Below the pieces are notes generated by a model. The model was not told where the DNA came from. It worked only from the letters and a program-made list of their open reading frames with translations, and ran no database searches. 44,040 nt of DNA from Candidatus Sulfotelmatobacter sp. (lineage in GTDB: Bacteria > Acidobacteriota > Terriglobia > Terriglobales > Acidobacteriaceae): assembly GCA_030041415.1 (NCBI GenBank), contig JASHNX010000037.1:1-44040 (forward strand). The letters run 5' to 3'. Within the stretch, counting starts at the first letter, position 1, and every line of letters starts with the position of its first letter. This document shows positions 1 through 8,845 of this stretch, piece after piece. Made by a program: the position numbers and the translations under genes.

Positions 1-263
1 ACGCCCCCGCTCGCTTTTTTCGTCGGGCTCAGCAATTCCGCCATGCCATGCACCGGGCCAGATTGAGTTTGAAAGGCGACTTCGACAAAATCGCCTTGTC
101 CCAGCGATGACGGCAATTGCAGCACACCGCCAGTCGCCGAAATAGTTTGGAGTTTAGCTTTTGCGCGGCGGCCATCTTCTAAACGGATCGCAGCCAGGAC
201 AGAATCTCCAAGCTGAACCCTTGCCGCGCGCCGCGAAGAATGCGGTTGAGGGAAGTGGGTCAT
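1..263 (-). CDS. PilZ-like domain protein, N-terminal part (runs off left edge)
   Basis: Reading the minus strand from the ATG at 263-261 gives 87 codons open to the window edge, with an in-frame stop just upstream (276-278), so this is the first ATG of the frame. The peptide begins MTHFPQPHSSRRAARVQL and continues with alternating hydrophobic strands and a segment SATGGVLQLP. An N-terminal RRxxR-like arginine patch followed by a (D/S)xSxxG-like turn is the layout of PilZ domains, which bind cyclic di-GMP. The match is loose, because the second motif is SATGG rather than the classical DxSxxG, so c-di-GMP binding is uncertain. No strong Shine-Dalgarno sequence is visible. The C-terminus lies outside the window. 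It sits 186 bases downstream of the NAD(P)HX repair gene on the same strand. Confidence 0.6.
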   Translation of the reverse strand, partial: MTHFPQPHSSRRAARVQLGDSVLAAIRLEDGRRAKAKLQTISATGGVLQLPSSLGQGDFVEVAFQTQSGPVHGMAELLSPTKKASGG

Positions 264-449
264 AAGATAGGCCCACTATCACATTCCGGCAAAAGCGGTA
301 ACAGATTACGGAAGCCGACTGCCGGACTCCCGCGCAGGCCGCCGCTTTTCAACTCGAAAGCACCGGTTTCTGAGGCACATGCGGAGGTTTACTATATCGC
401 TAATGTCCCAACGGCCAGTTGGAGGACGTCGCACGCATGGCCACATCCA

Positions 450-2012
450 TCAGAACTCGACGATCTTTTCCTTTGAGGCCGTGCGCGTTCGGCGGAATGC
501 TTCCGGCAATCCGGAAAGCAAGTCCGTGGCGATCAACGAATGTTCACCCAACTTGTCACGCATCACGTCGCCCGCAAGGCCGTGTAAGTAAACCGCGGCG
601 GTCACCGCCGCGAAAGGATTCTTTGGGGACTGCGCCAGCATTCCCGCGGTCATGCCCGTAAGGATATCGCCCGTACCTCCCGTGGCCATGCCAGGATTGC
701 CGGTCGTGTTGACCCAGGCTTCGCCATTAGGTTGAACGACTAACGTGCGATGCCCCTTAAGGACGACGATTAACTCGTGCTCGCGCGCAAACTCGCGAGC
801 AATACCCAGCCGATCCTTTTGGACTTCGGCGATGCTGCAGCCAACCAGGCGCGCCATTTCTCCGGGATGCGGGGTGATCACGAGAGTGCGGCCTTTCCCA
901 TTTAGTTCGTTCGCTCGGCCTTCGAACGCGTTCAGTCCGTCAGCGTCGAGCACGGTCGGAAACTGAAGTTTCGCGATCAGATTCCGCACCAGTTCCGAGG
1001 TTTGCGGATTGCGCGAAATTCCTGGCCCAATCGCAAGTACTGTCTTCCCTTTCGTCAATTGCTCGATCAAATCGAACGCCGAGTTTGAAATCGTACCTGC
1101 ATCGGTCTCAGGCAACGGCTCGGTCATCAACTCGGGATGAAATCCTGCGACGGTCGCGAGTACGGACTTCCCCGTCGCTACCGTGGCAAGACCTGCGCCA
1201 ATGCGCAGCGCCGAAATGCCCGCCATGGCTGCCGCGCCCGCCTTGCCCAGCGATCCGCCAATGACGAGCGCGTGGCCGAAGTTTCCTTTGTTCGAATCGA
1301 CGGCACGTGGTGCAATTAACGCAGCAATGTCCCCAGGGGTGATTACATTCAATCGAAGATCGGAAACGATGGCTTCATCCGGTGATCCGATCGGAGCAAC
1401 GACCGTCGGGCCACTTGTCAACGAGGCGAACAAGTGCGCCGGACGCGGCGCAGTGAAGGTAACAATTGCATCCGCACGCGCTCTGGCTGCGGTCTCGGGC
1501 TGCATCGCATCGGCATCGGCACCGGAAGGAATATCGATAGCTACAACCGGAACATCGCCATTATTCGTTATTTCGATTGCGTTCGCATAAAGGCCGGTGA
1601 CGGGAGGCTTGAAACCGGTGCCGAGAATCGCATCGACGCATAAGTCAGCCGCGAGCAATTGCCGCACACGTTCAGTTCTCAAGTCCTGACCCGAATTAAC
1701 CACGGTGGCAGAGATTGGCAACCTGCCAAACATAACCGCCGCATCTCCCCGCAACTCGGCGGGATCGGCGAGCAAAATCACTTCCACGTGCTTGCCCTGC
1801 TGATGCAACCGGCGGGCAGCCACGAAACCATCGCCGCCATTATTCCCCTTGCCGCAAAAAACCATGATACGTATGGCCGACGGATATCGTGAGATTACGA
1901 AATCCGCCACAGCTTTCCCCGCGTTCTCCATCAAGACGAGCGAAGCCACACCGAAGCGTTCACCGGTAACGCGATCGATGGCTCGCATCTCGTTCGCCGA
2001 TACGATCTTCAT
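450..2012 (-). CDS. nnr: Bifunctional NAD(P)H-hydrate epimerase / ADP-dependent NAD(P)H-hydrate dehydratase
   Basis: 520 residues, the usual length of the fused enzyme (E. coli YjeF/Nnr). It repairs NADHX and NADPHX, the hydrated cofactors formed by heat or GAPDH side reactions. The N-terminal half (about 1-215) is the YjeF_N epimerase, with the nucleotide-binding loop GKGNNGGDG at 54-62 and VDAILGTG near 126-133. The C-terminal half (about 225-505) is the ribokinase-like dehydratase, with the signature NPGMATGGTGD at 439-449 that carries the catalytic aspartate. The ATG start is supported by the typical opening MKIVSANEMRAID; no good Shine-Dalgarno sequence is seen. It lies 137 bases downstream of an amino acid permease that has its own terminator, so it is probably a separate transcription unit. 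Family assignment is secure. Confidence 0.96.
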   Translation of the reverse strand: MKIVSANEMRAIDRVTGERFGVASLVLMENAGKAVADFVISRYPSAIRIMVFCGKGNNGGDGFVAARRLHQQGKHVEVILLADPAELRGDAAVMFGRLPISATVVNSGQDLRTERVRQLLAADLCVDAILGTGFKPPVTGLYANAIEITNNGDVPVVAIDIPSGADADAMQPETAARARADAIVTFTAPRPAHLFASLTSGPTVVAPIGSPDEAIVSDLRLNVITPGDIAALIAPRAVDSNKGNFGHALVIGGSLGKAGAAAMAGISALRIGAGLATVATGKSVLATVAGFHPELMTEPLPETDAGTISNSAFDLIEQLTKGKTVLAIGPGISRNPQTSELVRNLIAKLQFPTVLDADGLNAFEGRANELNGKGRTLVITPHPGEMARLVGCSIAEVQKDRLGIAREFAREHELIVVLKGHRTLVVQPNGEAWVNTTGNPGMATGGTGDILTGMTAGMLAQSPKNPFAAVTAAVYLHGLAGDVMRDKLGEHSLIATDLLSGLPEAFRRTRTASKEKIVEF

Positions 2013-2100
2013 GGCGGTCTCGAATCAGTGTATCGCGGCGAGGGCCAACAGATTGCTCATGACTCCTCTTGTCGACGGGAAGAATTGTGATTTTCTTCGC

Positions 2101-2135
2101 AAAAGGAAAGACCCTCTGCATGGCGTAGAGGGTCT
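2101..2135 (-). terminator. Rho-independent terminator of the APC permease gene
   Basis: A 9-bp perfect stem, AGACCCTCT (2109-2117) with AGAGGGTCT (2127-2135) and a 9-nt loop, is followed on the minus strand by TTTCCTTTT. It lies 15 bases past the permease stop codon, which is the expected place for an intrinsic terminator. Confidence 0.75.
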
Positions 2136-2149
2136 CACCGTTTCTCAAA

Positions 2150-3640
2150 CTAATCTGCCATGGTAGGCGTAGGTTTCCGTTCGATCGACCCGGAGCGCGC
2201 CGCCTGCACCTTGCTGTGCTTCCGCCCATAGCCGAAGTAAATGAATAGGCCAATGATCAGCCATACAATCAGCCGCAGTTGCGTCCAGTAAGAGAGAGAA
2301 ACAATCAACAGCCCGGAAAGGACGATCGCAAGAATCGGCACCAGTGGCACAAGCGGCGTTCTGAACGGACGGTTAACTTCCGGATGACTCTTCCGCATGA
2401 CCCAAACTCCCGCGCTTACCAGCACGAAAGCCAACAACGTACCGACGCTCGTCATTTCGTCCAGCACGCTTAGCGGGACCAGCGTGGCCAGGATCGCGAC
2501 AAAAATTCCTACTACGATCGAACTGAGATACGGCGTGCGGAACCGCGGATGAATCTTGGAAGCCCAGGGCCAAAGCAAGCCGTCTCGCGACATCGAATAA
2601 AACACGCGCGATTGGCCAAGCAGCATCACCAGCATCACCGTAGCTAGCCCAGCGATCGCACCCAGTTCAACCAGGAACGTGGCCCACTGCTGGCCGGTCA
2701 CGCGAATGCCGACAACCACCGGGTCGGGGACATTGAGCTGTGCATAAGGCACCAGCCGCGTCAACAAACCCGAAACCAAGATGTAGAGCACTGTACAGAT
2801 TACGAGCGAGCCGAGAATGCCGAAAGGCATGTCCCTCTTCGGATTCTTGGCTTCCTGTGCGGCCGTCGAAACCGCGTCGAAGCCGATATAGGCAAAAAAG
2901 ACCACTCCCGCTCCGCGTAAAATCCCCGACCATCCAAATTCTCCGCGCGTCCCGGTGTTGGGAGGAATAAACGGCGTCCAATGATTCGGCTGCCAGGAAT
3001 GAGAGAACAGAAACGCGGTGGCGAGGGCGATGAAGACACACACAACCGCTACTTTGAGAATAACGATAGCGGTCGTGAAGTTCGCCGACTCTTTGATGCC
3101 GATCACCAGAATCGTAGTGATGGCAATGATTACCAGAAATCCGATGTAATCATATTTCAAGTGCACGGGGATGCCGAAGAGAGTGAAGTTGGAAGTCGGC
3201 ATCTCCGGCAACCCCATGCCGAGGTCTTTGAGGAAGGCCCGAAAATGCCCGCTCCATCCAACAGCTACGGTCGCAGCGCCAAAGGCATATTCGAGAATCA
3301 GGTCCCAGCCGATAATCCACGCCACCAACTCACCTAGCGTCGCGTACGAATATGTGTATGCGCTGCCCGCGATCGGGATCATCGAGGCAAATTCGGCGTA
3401 GCAGAGTCCTGCGAATGCGCAAGCCACGCCCGCCAGCACGAACGAAATCACAATCGCCGGCCCGGCGAACTGGGCTGCCGCCTGCCCGGTGATCACAAAA
3501 ATTCCCGCACCAATAATCGCGCCGATGCCCAGAGTCAGCAGATTGATTGGTCCCAGGGCGCGGCGTAAGCCATGCTCGTCGGTCTCCGACGCTTCCTTCA
3601 TCAGGGTGGGCAGGTCTTTTTTTGCGAAAAGATTCGCCAT
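2150..3640 (-). CDS. APC-superfamily amino acid permease (cationic amino acid transporter type)
   Basis: 496 residues with about 12 hydrophobic segments, the normal architecture of the family. The first membrane helix holds the substrate-contact motif GIGAIIGAGIFVITG (about 38-52); the unwound G(A/S)G(I/L)F stretch is diagnostic of APC transporters. The hydrophilic N-terminus (FAKKDLPTLMKEA) followed by LRRALGPINLLTLGIGAIIG resembles the YfnA/CAT-like subgroup, which imports amino acids by proton symport across the inner membrane. The substrate cannot be read from sequence. The ATG at 3640 is preceded by AAGGAG at a 9-nt spacing. A second, different APC permease lies 27 bases upstream on the same strand, so the two are probably co-transcribed. 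A terminator follows the stop codon. Confidence 0.92.
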   Translation of the reverse strand: MANLFAKKDLPTLMKEASETDEHGLRRALGPINLLTLGIGAIIGAGIFVITGQAAAQFAGPAIVISFVLAGVACAFAGLCYAEFASMIPIAGSAYTYSYATLGELVAWIIGWDLILEYAFGAATVAVGWSGHFRAFLKDLGMGLPEMPTSNFTLFGIPVHLKYDYIGFLVIIAITTILVIGIKESANFTTAIVILKVAVVCVFIALATAFLFSHSWQPNHWTPFIPPNTGTRGEFGWSGILRGAGVVFFAYIGFDAVSTAAQEAKNPKRDMPFGILGSLVICTVLYILVSGLLTRLVPYAQLNVPDPVVVGIRVTGQQWATFLVELGAIAGLATVMLVMLLGQSRVFYSMSRDGLLWPWASKIHPRFRTPYLSSIVVGIFVAILATLVPLSVLDEMTSVGTLLAFVLVSAGVWVMRKSHPEVNRPFRTPLVPLVPILAIVLSGLLIVSLSYWTQLRLIVWLIIGLFIYFGYGRKHSKVQAARSGSIERKPTPTMAD

Positions 3641-3667
3641 GCTGAACTTCTCCTTGGTATAGCCAGT

Positions 3668-5239
3668 CTAAGCGCGGCTGGAATTCTGTCGTGCGTTTCT
3701 CGACCACGCATAATACACGGGGATGCCCAGCAGAACCACAATCAGCCCCGGCCACGTGTACTGCGGTTTATAGCGCAATAGTACGACATCGACGAATAAA
3801 GCCATCACAATATAAATTGCCGGCAACAACGGATAACCAATGGCCCGGTAAGGCCGCGGGGCGTCCGGGTGCGAGCGGCGCAGAATGAATAATCCAAGTA
3901 TCGTCAAAATGTAGAACACCAGCACGGCAAAAATAATGTAGTCGAGGAGCTGGCCGTAGCTTCCCGAAAGACAAAGTACACACGCCCAAACCATCTGCAC
4001 CATGAGCGAGACCGCCGGTGTCTTGTAGGTAGGATGCAAGCGGGCGACGCTGCGGAAGAACAAACCATCCTTGGCCATCGCGTAATAGACGCGCGCTCCA
4101 GAAAGAATCAGCCCGTTGTCGCACCCGAAGCTGGAAATAAGAATGGCTGCCGCCATGAGAAACCCGCCCAACGGCCCAAACATCTGAGTCATCACGGCCG
4201 TCCCGACGCGATCTTCCGCCGCGTATTTGATACCCCGGCCCAGAACTGTCGCCGCGCCGGACGTGCCATCGAGCGGAAGCGTGATCAGATATACAAAGTT
4301 GCAGGCGATATAGAGCGCGATCACCACCCCGGTCCCTATAGCCAACGAGAGAGGCAAATTCCGGCTGGGATTCTTAACCTCGCCCGCTGTGAACGTCACG
4401 TTATTCCAGGCGTCAGCCGAAAATAATGAACCGGTCTGGGCTACCGCAATGATGGTCAGCGTACCCACCGCGACAATCGGCCCGCCGACACCCACTTGAA
4501 CTGCGTGTCGCGCGCCGAGCGCGGCGTTATACCAGAAATTCCCGCTGAAGTTTGCTGCAAGGGCTTGCGCGTTGCGGCCGAGCGCCAGGCCAAGGAATGC
4601 CAGCGCCAGCAACGCGCAAACCTTCGCCGCGGTAAAGACATTCTGAATAATTGCACCCGTTTTCAGCCCGAAGATATTCACTACCGAGAGAAGAATGACG
4701 AGGAGAACGGCAACCAGGTTCTGGGTATTCACCCCCACATCCATATTGCCGAGAACCATAGGCCCAATCGGGATGGGCGGGACTTTCCAGAGGTGAAGAA
4801 TCCAATGAGAAGAAGAAATCGCTGGAAAAAAAATCCCGAGAAACTTTCCGAAGGCCACACCAACCGCGGCGATCGTTCCCGTTTGAATTACCAGAAACAG
4901 AGTCCAGCCGTAGAGAAAGCCCCACAACGGGCCAAGTGCCTCGCGCAGATAAACGTATTGGCCGCCGGCTCGCGGCATCATGGCGGCTAGTTCGCCGTAA
5001 CTGAGCGCAGCGACGATGGTCATGAATCCGGTCACTGCCCAGGCTGCAATCAGCAGGGCTGGCGAGTCAACTTCGCGGGCAATTTCTCCGGAAACGATGA
5101 AGATGCCCGAGCCAATCATTGAGCCCATCACCAGCATAGTCGCGCTGGTCAGGCCAAGGCCTTTGACCAGTTCCGCATCCTGGTGACTATGAACTTCCCA
5201 GTCGGTTTTCGGGGGTGGCTGCGTTGTCGGTGTGCTCAG
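3668..5239 (-). CDS. APC-superfamily amino acid permease (LAT/SteT-like), probable CTG start
   Basis: The first ATG (5137) would start the protein at MLVMGSMIGSGIF, cutting the first membrane helix in half. Reading upstream in frame, 34 more codons are open back to a CTG at 5239-5237. It is preceded by a perfect AGGAGG (5245-5250) at 5-nt spacing, and no ATG, GTG or TTG lies between. The added peptide ends VKGLGLTSATMLVMG, which restores a full first helix with the APC motif GSMIGSGIF. This gives 523 residues and about 12 membrane segments. The later helices (GELAAMMPRAGGQYVYLRE) fit the L-type amino acid transporter group, which exchanges or imports neutral amino acids at the inner membrane. 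The exact substrate is unknown. It sits directly upstream of the other permease and 58 bases downstream of thiE. Confidence 0.88.
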   Translation of the reverse strand: MSTPTTQPPPKTDWEVHSHQDAELVKGLGLTSATMLVMGSMIGSGIFIVSGEIAREVDSPALLIAAWAVTGFMTIVAALSYGELAAMMPRAGGQYVYLREALGPLWGFLYGWTLFLVIQTGTIAAVGVAFGKFLGIFFPAISSSHWILHLWKVPPIPIGPMVLGNMDVGVNTQNLVAVLLVILLSVVNIFGLKTGAIIQNVFTAAKVCALLALAFLGLALGRNAQALAANFSGNFWYNAALGARHAVQVGVGGPIVAVGTLTIIAVAQTGSLFSADAWNNVTFTAGEVKNPSRNLPLSLAIGTGVVIALYIACNFVYLITLPLDGTSGAATVLGRGIKYAAEDRVGTAVMTQMFGPLGGFLMAAAILISSFGCDNGLILSGARVYYAMAKDGLFFRSVARLHPTYKTPAVSLMVQMVWACVLCLSGSYGQLLDYIIFAVLVFYILTILGLFILRRSHPDAPRPYRAIGYPLLPAIYIVMALFVDVVLLRYKPQYTWPGLIVVLLGIPVYYAWSRNARQNSSRA

Positions 5240-5250
5240 GAATTCCTCCT
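5237..5250 (-). promoter_or_regulatory. Ribosome binding site deciding a CTG start
   Basis: On the minus strand AGGAGG (5250-5245) is followed by AATTC and then CTG (5239-5237), the only plausible initiation codon that keeps transmembrane helix 1 of the permease whole. This is the strongest Shine-Dalgarno match on this strand in the first 10 kb, and it points at a non-canonical start. Confidence 0.65.
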
Positions 5251-5297
5251 GTCGTTGGTCACGGGTGCTTGGCGGTCCGTCACACTGCTTGAGAACT

Positions 5298-5960
5298 TTA
5301 CCTCAGAATGCGCAAAAATTCCTCAGCTGATTTGCCCGGCTCCAGTAACAGATCAGATATCACAGCCACGCAATCGGCTCCCGCATCAATCACAGAAAAG
5401 GCATTGGTGCGCGTGATTCCGCCAATTGCGACCAGCGGCTTGCGGGTGAGTCGCCGCGCCCGGCGCACGCCTTCAAGGCCAACGGCCGGATCAGGTTTTT
5501 CCTTGCTAGTCGTCGCGAAAACTGGCCCGATTGCAAGGTAGTCCGCCGAGGTTTGATCGGCTTCAGCGAGCTGCTCGGGATTATGCGTCGAAACCCCGAG
5601 CCAGCGATCAGGCCCGATGATCTTGCGGACGGACTCCGGCAGCAGATCGTCCTGCCCGACGTGCACGCCGTCGAACTCAGCGATCAGTGCGAGATCGGCC
5701 CGGTCGTTCATGATGAGCCGCACCCCGGCTTGCCGCACTGGGTTCCCCATGTCCCGCTTCTTTTGCGAAACGTGGGAATCGAGGCGTTCCCTCAACTCCC
5801 GCGCCTGCTCCAGCATCTGACGTGCGTTCCCGGATTTGTTGCGGTACTGAATGAGCGTTACGCCCGCGGACGCGAGTTGCCCAGCTGCTGCGAACAATCC
5901 CTCCGTGCTCGCAAAATAAGCCGGGTCAAGAATGGCGTAGAGACGGGGAAGTCGCGGCAT
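5298..5960 (-). CDS. thiE: Thiamine-phosphate synthase
   Basis: 220 residues, standard for ThiE, a cytoplasmic TIM barrel. It joins HMP pyrophosphate to HET phosphate (carboxy-thiazole phosphate) to make thiamine monophosphate. Recognisable motifs in order: GVTLIQYRNK (beta-2, pyrophosphate-binding Q and R/K), LIMNDRADLA, GVHVGQDDLLP, the glycine-rich GPVFATTSK, and VAIGGI near the C-terminus that closes over the phosphate. The spacing is as in Bacillus ThiE. The ATG is at 5960 with the expected N-terminus LPRLYAILDP; no clear Shine-Dalgarno sequence. No other thi gene and no TPP riboswitch is visible in the 130 bases upstream, so it appears to be an isolated thiamine gene. Its downstream neighbour, 58 bases away, is an amino acid permease. 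Confidence 0.95.
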   Translation of the reverse strand: MPRLPRLYAILDPAYFASTEGLFAAAGQLASAGVTLIQYRNKSGNARQMLEQARELRERLDSHVSQKKRDMGNPVRQAGVRLIMNDRADLALIAEFDGVHVGQDDLLPESVRKIIGPDRWLGVSTHNPEQLAEADQTSADYLAIGPVFATTSKEKPDPAVGLEGVRRARRLTRKPLVAIGGITRTNAFSVIDAGADCVAVISDLLLEPGKSAEEFLRILR

Positions 5961-6022
5961 CGGTCGCTTCAGTCTATCCGCTTTGCGAAGCGCTCACCAC
6001 CGCTCGAGCCAACAGCGGATGC

Positions 6023-6056
6023 CCCACCCTTATCGCGTTTCCTGCGACAAGGTGGG
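6023..6056. repeat. Intergenic hairpin, REP-like inverted repeat
   Basis: CCCACCCTTATCGC (6023-6036) pairs with GCGACAAGGTGGG (6044-6056) with one mismatch and one bulged base around a short loop. No T-run follows on either strand, so it is more like a palindromic intergenic repeat unit than a classical terminator. It lies between the stop of the small secreted protein gene (6090) and the start of thiE (5960). Confidence 0.6.
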
Positions 6057-6089
6057 AACCGATATGTACTCGATTGACCGTGATGCGGA

Positions 6090-6665
6090 CTATCGCGACA
6101 GTTCGCAAATCCAGTTCACTTCCCAGGTCTCGCCGCCGTCCGGCGAAAAAGACTGCTCCATGCGGGCCGACGTGGGAGAGATGTTCGTCCACACGTAGCG
6201 CACGAAGATGGCTCGGCCCTTGAAATCTTCCTGATCGAAAAATTCCCCGCGATTCCCCGTAAACGAACCGACTACCGGCGGCAGGCTGAGAGTTCCGTTA
6301 TCGAGATCGACGAGATAGATGCTCCACTGCCGCGATGTCGGGTTATAAAGCCGGAGCGTCTGCCCCTTGATATGAAGCTTCTTGTCGGTGCTCCAAACCT
6401 CAAACTGCTCGAAGTTCGCATTGCTGTCGAGAAGTTTGTGGTGGTTCGAAATGCCGTCGTACTCGATCCAGACGTTGGAATTGTTTAGCCGGTCCGGCAA
6501 GCGGCGGACGTGAGCTTTCCAATCGCCGATCAGGAAATCAAAATCGTGCGAGCCGTCTCGCTGCGGAAGGAGGGCCGGATTCGAGACGGTTTGAGCATGC
6601 AACGGGGCGGCCAATATCGCGCCGAGAAGGAACAGTAGAAACGGTCCGATCTTGCTGAATTTCAT
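6090..6665 (-). CDS. Small secreted protein, DUF1579/lipocalin-like
   Basis: 191 residues. Residues 1-24 form a signal peptide (positive MKFSK, hydrophobic core, cleavage after LHA before QTVSN), so the mature protein is exported. It contains DFDFLIGDWKAHVRRL, then a run of alternating strands including IEYDGISNHHKL and QWSIYLVDLDNGTLSLPPVVG. The FLIGxW opening and the strand-rich body resemble DUF1579-like or lipocalin-fold proteins of unknown function common in Acidobacteriota and Bacteroidota. No catalytic motif is visible. The ATG at 6665 has AAAGGA about 9 bases upstream. It is flanked by an intergenic hairpin downstream and by accC upstream, with 120 bases of gap on the accC side. The fold call is by pattern only. 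Confidence 0.75.
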   Translation of the reverse strand: MKFSKIGPFLLFLLGAILAAPLHAQTVSNPALLPQRDGSHDFDFLIGDWKAHVRRLPDRLNNSNVWIEYDGISNHHKLLDSNANFEQFEVWSTDKKLHIKGQTLRLYNPTSRQWSIYLVDLDNGTLSLPPVVGSFTGNRGEFFDQEDFKGRAIFVRYVWTNISPTSARMEQSFSPDGGETWEVNWICELSR

Positions 6666-6785
6666 CTGGATGAATCCTTTCCAGAGGTCAGATGCGGCAG
6701 AAACGGTTTCGTTAGCAGAACGGAGGGCCGCGATCGCGCTCAGTTGGCCAGGGGACCAGCACAGATGATTACTAGCTGCAACAGC

Positions 6786-8135
6786 TCACTTCCCCTTCGC
6801 TAGAAATCTCTCAATAAACCCCGTATCAAACTTCCCTGCCCGAAAATCCGCATCGGCAAGAATCTTACGGTGTAACGGAATCGTCGTGTGCACGCCTTCG
6901 ACAATGAACATCTCGAGCGCCCGCGACATCCGCGAAATGGCCTCCGGACGGTCCTTGCCGCGCACAACGAGCTTCGCAATTAGAGAGTCGTAATACGGCG
7001 GAATGACTCCCTCGGCATACAACGCCGTATCAACCCGCACTCCCGTCCCCCCGGGAGGATTGAACGCCGTAATCTTCCCCGCCGATGGGGTGAACTTTTC
7101 CGGGTGCTCCGCATTAATCCTGCACTCGATCGAATGCCCGCGATGCACGATTGGGCCCATTAGGACTTCGTCCATGCGCGCACCAGCGGCGATCATGATC
7201 TGCGATTTCACCAGATCGACGTCGGTAACCATCTCCGTTACAGGATGCTCCACCTGGATGCGCGTATTCATCTCGATGAAGTGCAGGCTGCGGTCGCGCC
7301 CCATCAAAAATTCGATCGTCCCTGCGTTGGTGTAGCCGATTTCAGCGAGTGATTTGCAGAGAACCGATCCGATGCGCTCGCGCAACTCGGGCGTCACCTG
7401 GGTTGAGGGCGATTCTTCCAGCAGTTTCTGATGCCGCCGCTGGATCGAGCACTCGCGCTCGCCCAGACTGATCACGCTTCCGTGTTCATCCGCAAGAACC
7501 TGAAACTCGATGTGGCGCGGATGTTCCACGTACTTCTCCATGTACAAGTCGCCGTTGCCAAAAGCACCGGCGGCCTCCGACTGCGCGGCCTTGTAAAGTC
7601 CCGGCAGATCCTCCGCCGTGCGCACAATACGCATGCCGCGCCCACCACCACCCGCCGAGGCCTTTAAGATAACCGGGAACCCTACCTGCCGCGCCCATTC
7701 GAGCGCTTCGTCTTCGGACGCGACGATCCCATCGGAGCCAGGAAGAATAGGTACGCCTGCGCGCTTCATGGCAGCCCGCGCCTTTTCTTTTTCTCCCATC
7801 AACCGCGTTACTTCCGGGCGCGGCCCGATGAATTTGATCGCGCTCGTCTCGCAAACTTCGGCAAAATTGGCGTTTTCCGCCAACAACCCGTAACCGGGAT
7901 GCACGGCATCGACATTGGCGATCTCCGCTGCACTAATGACTGCCGGTATGTTCAGATAGCTCTGCGCCAATTGCGGCGGACCGATGCAAATCGCCTCGTC
8001 TGCGAAACGCACATGCAAGGAGTGACGATCGGCTTCGCTGTAAATGGCCACGGTGCGCACGCCCAGTTCCTTGCAGGCGCAAATGATGCGCAGGGCAATT
8101 TCTCCGCGATTAGCAATCAGGATCTTCTTGAACAA
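6786..8135 (-). CDS. accC: Acetyl-CoA carboxylase, biotin carboxylase subunit
   Basis: Catalyses ATP-dependent carboxylation of biotin on AccB, the first half-reaction of fatty acid synthesis. From the TTG at 8135-8133 the protein is 449 residues, the same length as E. coli AccC, and opens [17 protein letters not shown], the conserved N-terminus. A longer frame exists from an ATG at 8234, but its extra 33 codons are a translated inverted repeat, so it is rejected. Motifs: the ATP-grasp glycine loop [12 protein letters not shown], the biotin-carboxylase signature [14 protein letters not shown] with the metal and catalytic residues, and RINAEHPE. No strong Shine-Dalgarno sequence precedes the TTG; translation may depend on the upstream accB, 119 bases away. 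Identity is certain and the start is likely. Confidence 0.95.
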   Translation of the reverse strand: MFKKILIANRGEIALRIICACKELGVRTVAIYSEADRHSLHVRFADEAICIGPPQLAQSYLNIPAVISAAEIANVDAVHPGYGLLAENANFAEVCETSAIKFIGPRPEVTRLMGEKEKARAAMKRAGVPILPGSDGIVASEDEALEWARQVGFPVILKASAGGGGRGMRIVRTAEDLPGLYKAAQSEAAGAFGNGDLYMEKYVEHPRHIEFQVLADEHGSVISLGERECSIQRRHQKLLEESPSTQVTPELRERIGSVLCKSLAEIGYTNAGTIEFLMGRDRSLHFIEMNTRIQVEHPVTEMVTDVDLVKSQIMIAAGARMDEVLMGPIVHRGHSIECRINAEHPEKFTPSAGKITAFNPPGGTGVRVDTALYAEGVIPPYYDSLIAKLVVRGKDRPEAISRMSRALEMFIVEGVHTTIPLHRKILADADFRAGKFDTGFIERFLAKGK

Positions 8136-8156
8136 TGGTGATTGACCGTTAAAAAA

Positions 8157-8242
8157 ATTGTTGATTGATGATTGTTGACTGATGATCGAACGCCCCTCCA
8201 CGGGGAGCTTCTGATCAACAATCAAAATCAACAATCAACAAT
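8157..8242. repeat. Imperfect inverted repeat between accB and accC
   Basis: The left arm, built of TTGTTGATTG/TTGTTGACTG units (8157-8186), is mirrored by a right arm of TCAACAATCAA units (8213-8242), around a centre holding a small hairpin CCCCTCCACGGGG. Each arm is itself internally repetitive. The element fills most of the accB-accC gap and could fold in the accBC mRNA, forming an attenuator, a processing site, or a decayed mobile repeat. Confidence 0.7.
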
Positions 8243-8254
8243 GATGTCCCGCTC

Positions 8255-8740
8255 TCACTTCTGTCTTATTGCGAACAACTCTTGCCCATACTCGATTGGC
8301 TGCCCATTACTAGCCATCTTCTTTACGATTTCGCCCGCTACATCCGACTCGATCTCGTTCAGAAGTTTCATGGCTTCGACGATGCAAAGCACCTGTCCCA
8401 CTTCAACCGAATCGCCGACTTTGGCAAAAGGCGGCGCGCCCGGCGACGGCGACTCATAAAACGTTCCCACGATCGGAGATTTCACGATGTAAAGGTTTTC
8501 TTCCGGGGAAGTACCAGCAGGCGGCGCCGCCGGCGCGCCGGTAACTGGAGCCGCTATGACCTGCGCCGCCGCAGCGGGCACAGCAGGCACAGCCACAAAC
8601 GGCACATCGCTCCGTGCCTGCACGATGGCCGCCTGGCCCCGTTTGATTTTCACTTTGACATCGCCACGCTCGAGTTCGAACTCGGCGATATCTTTTTCGA
8701 TTAAGAACTCAATGAGTTCTTTCAGCTCTTTTTGATTCAT
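8255..8740 (-). CDS. accB: Acetyl-CoA carboxylase, biotin carboxyl carrier protein
   Basis: 161 residues. The N-terminal domain (about 1-40, [19 protein letters not shown]) is followed by an Ala/Pro-rich flexible linker (about 45-90) and a C-terminal biotinyl domain. The biotinylation motif EAMKL places the modified lysine at K125, 36 residues from the C-terminus, as in E. coli AccB. The thumb region is present (SPSPGAPPF). It carries carboxybiotin between AccC and the AccAD carboxyltransferase in the cytoplasm. The gene lies between an M24 aminopeptidase upstream and accC downstream, an order often seen in bacteria (pepP, sometimes efp, then accBC). accA and accD are not in this window. Confidence 0.96.
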   Translation of the reverse strand: MNQKELKELIEFLIEKDIAEFELERGDVKVKIKRGQAAIVQARSDVPFVAVPAVPAAAAQVIAAPVTGAPAAPPAGTSPEENLYIVKSPIVGTFYESPSPGAPPFAKVGDSVEVGQVLCIVEAMKLLNEIESDVAGEIVKKMASNGQPIEYGQELFAIRQK

Positions 8741-8845
8741 TCGCGTGCGGTGGGACCGCCTGACATCTTTGCTGCGTGAAACTTAGACCGGAAACTCCCG
8801 CGGTATTTGCCCGGGCCAAGAACGCCGGGAAGCTATATAAGAAGA

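Noticed and set aside
6786-8234. Longer accC start at the ATG at 8234
   Set aside because: The added 33 residues are a translated inverted repeat (NNFFNGQS), while the TTG at 8135 gives the conserved N-terminus and exact family length.
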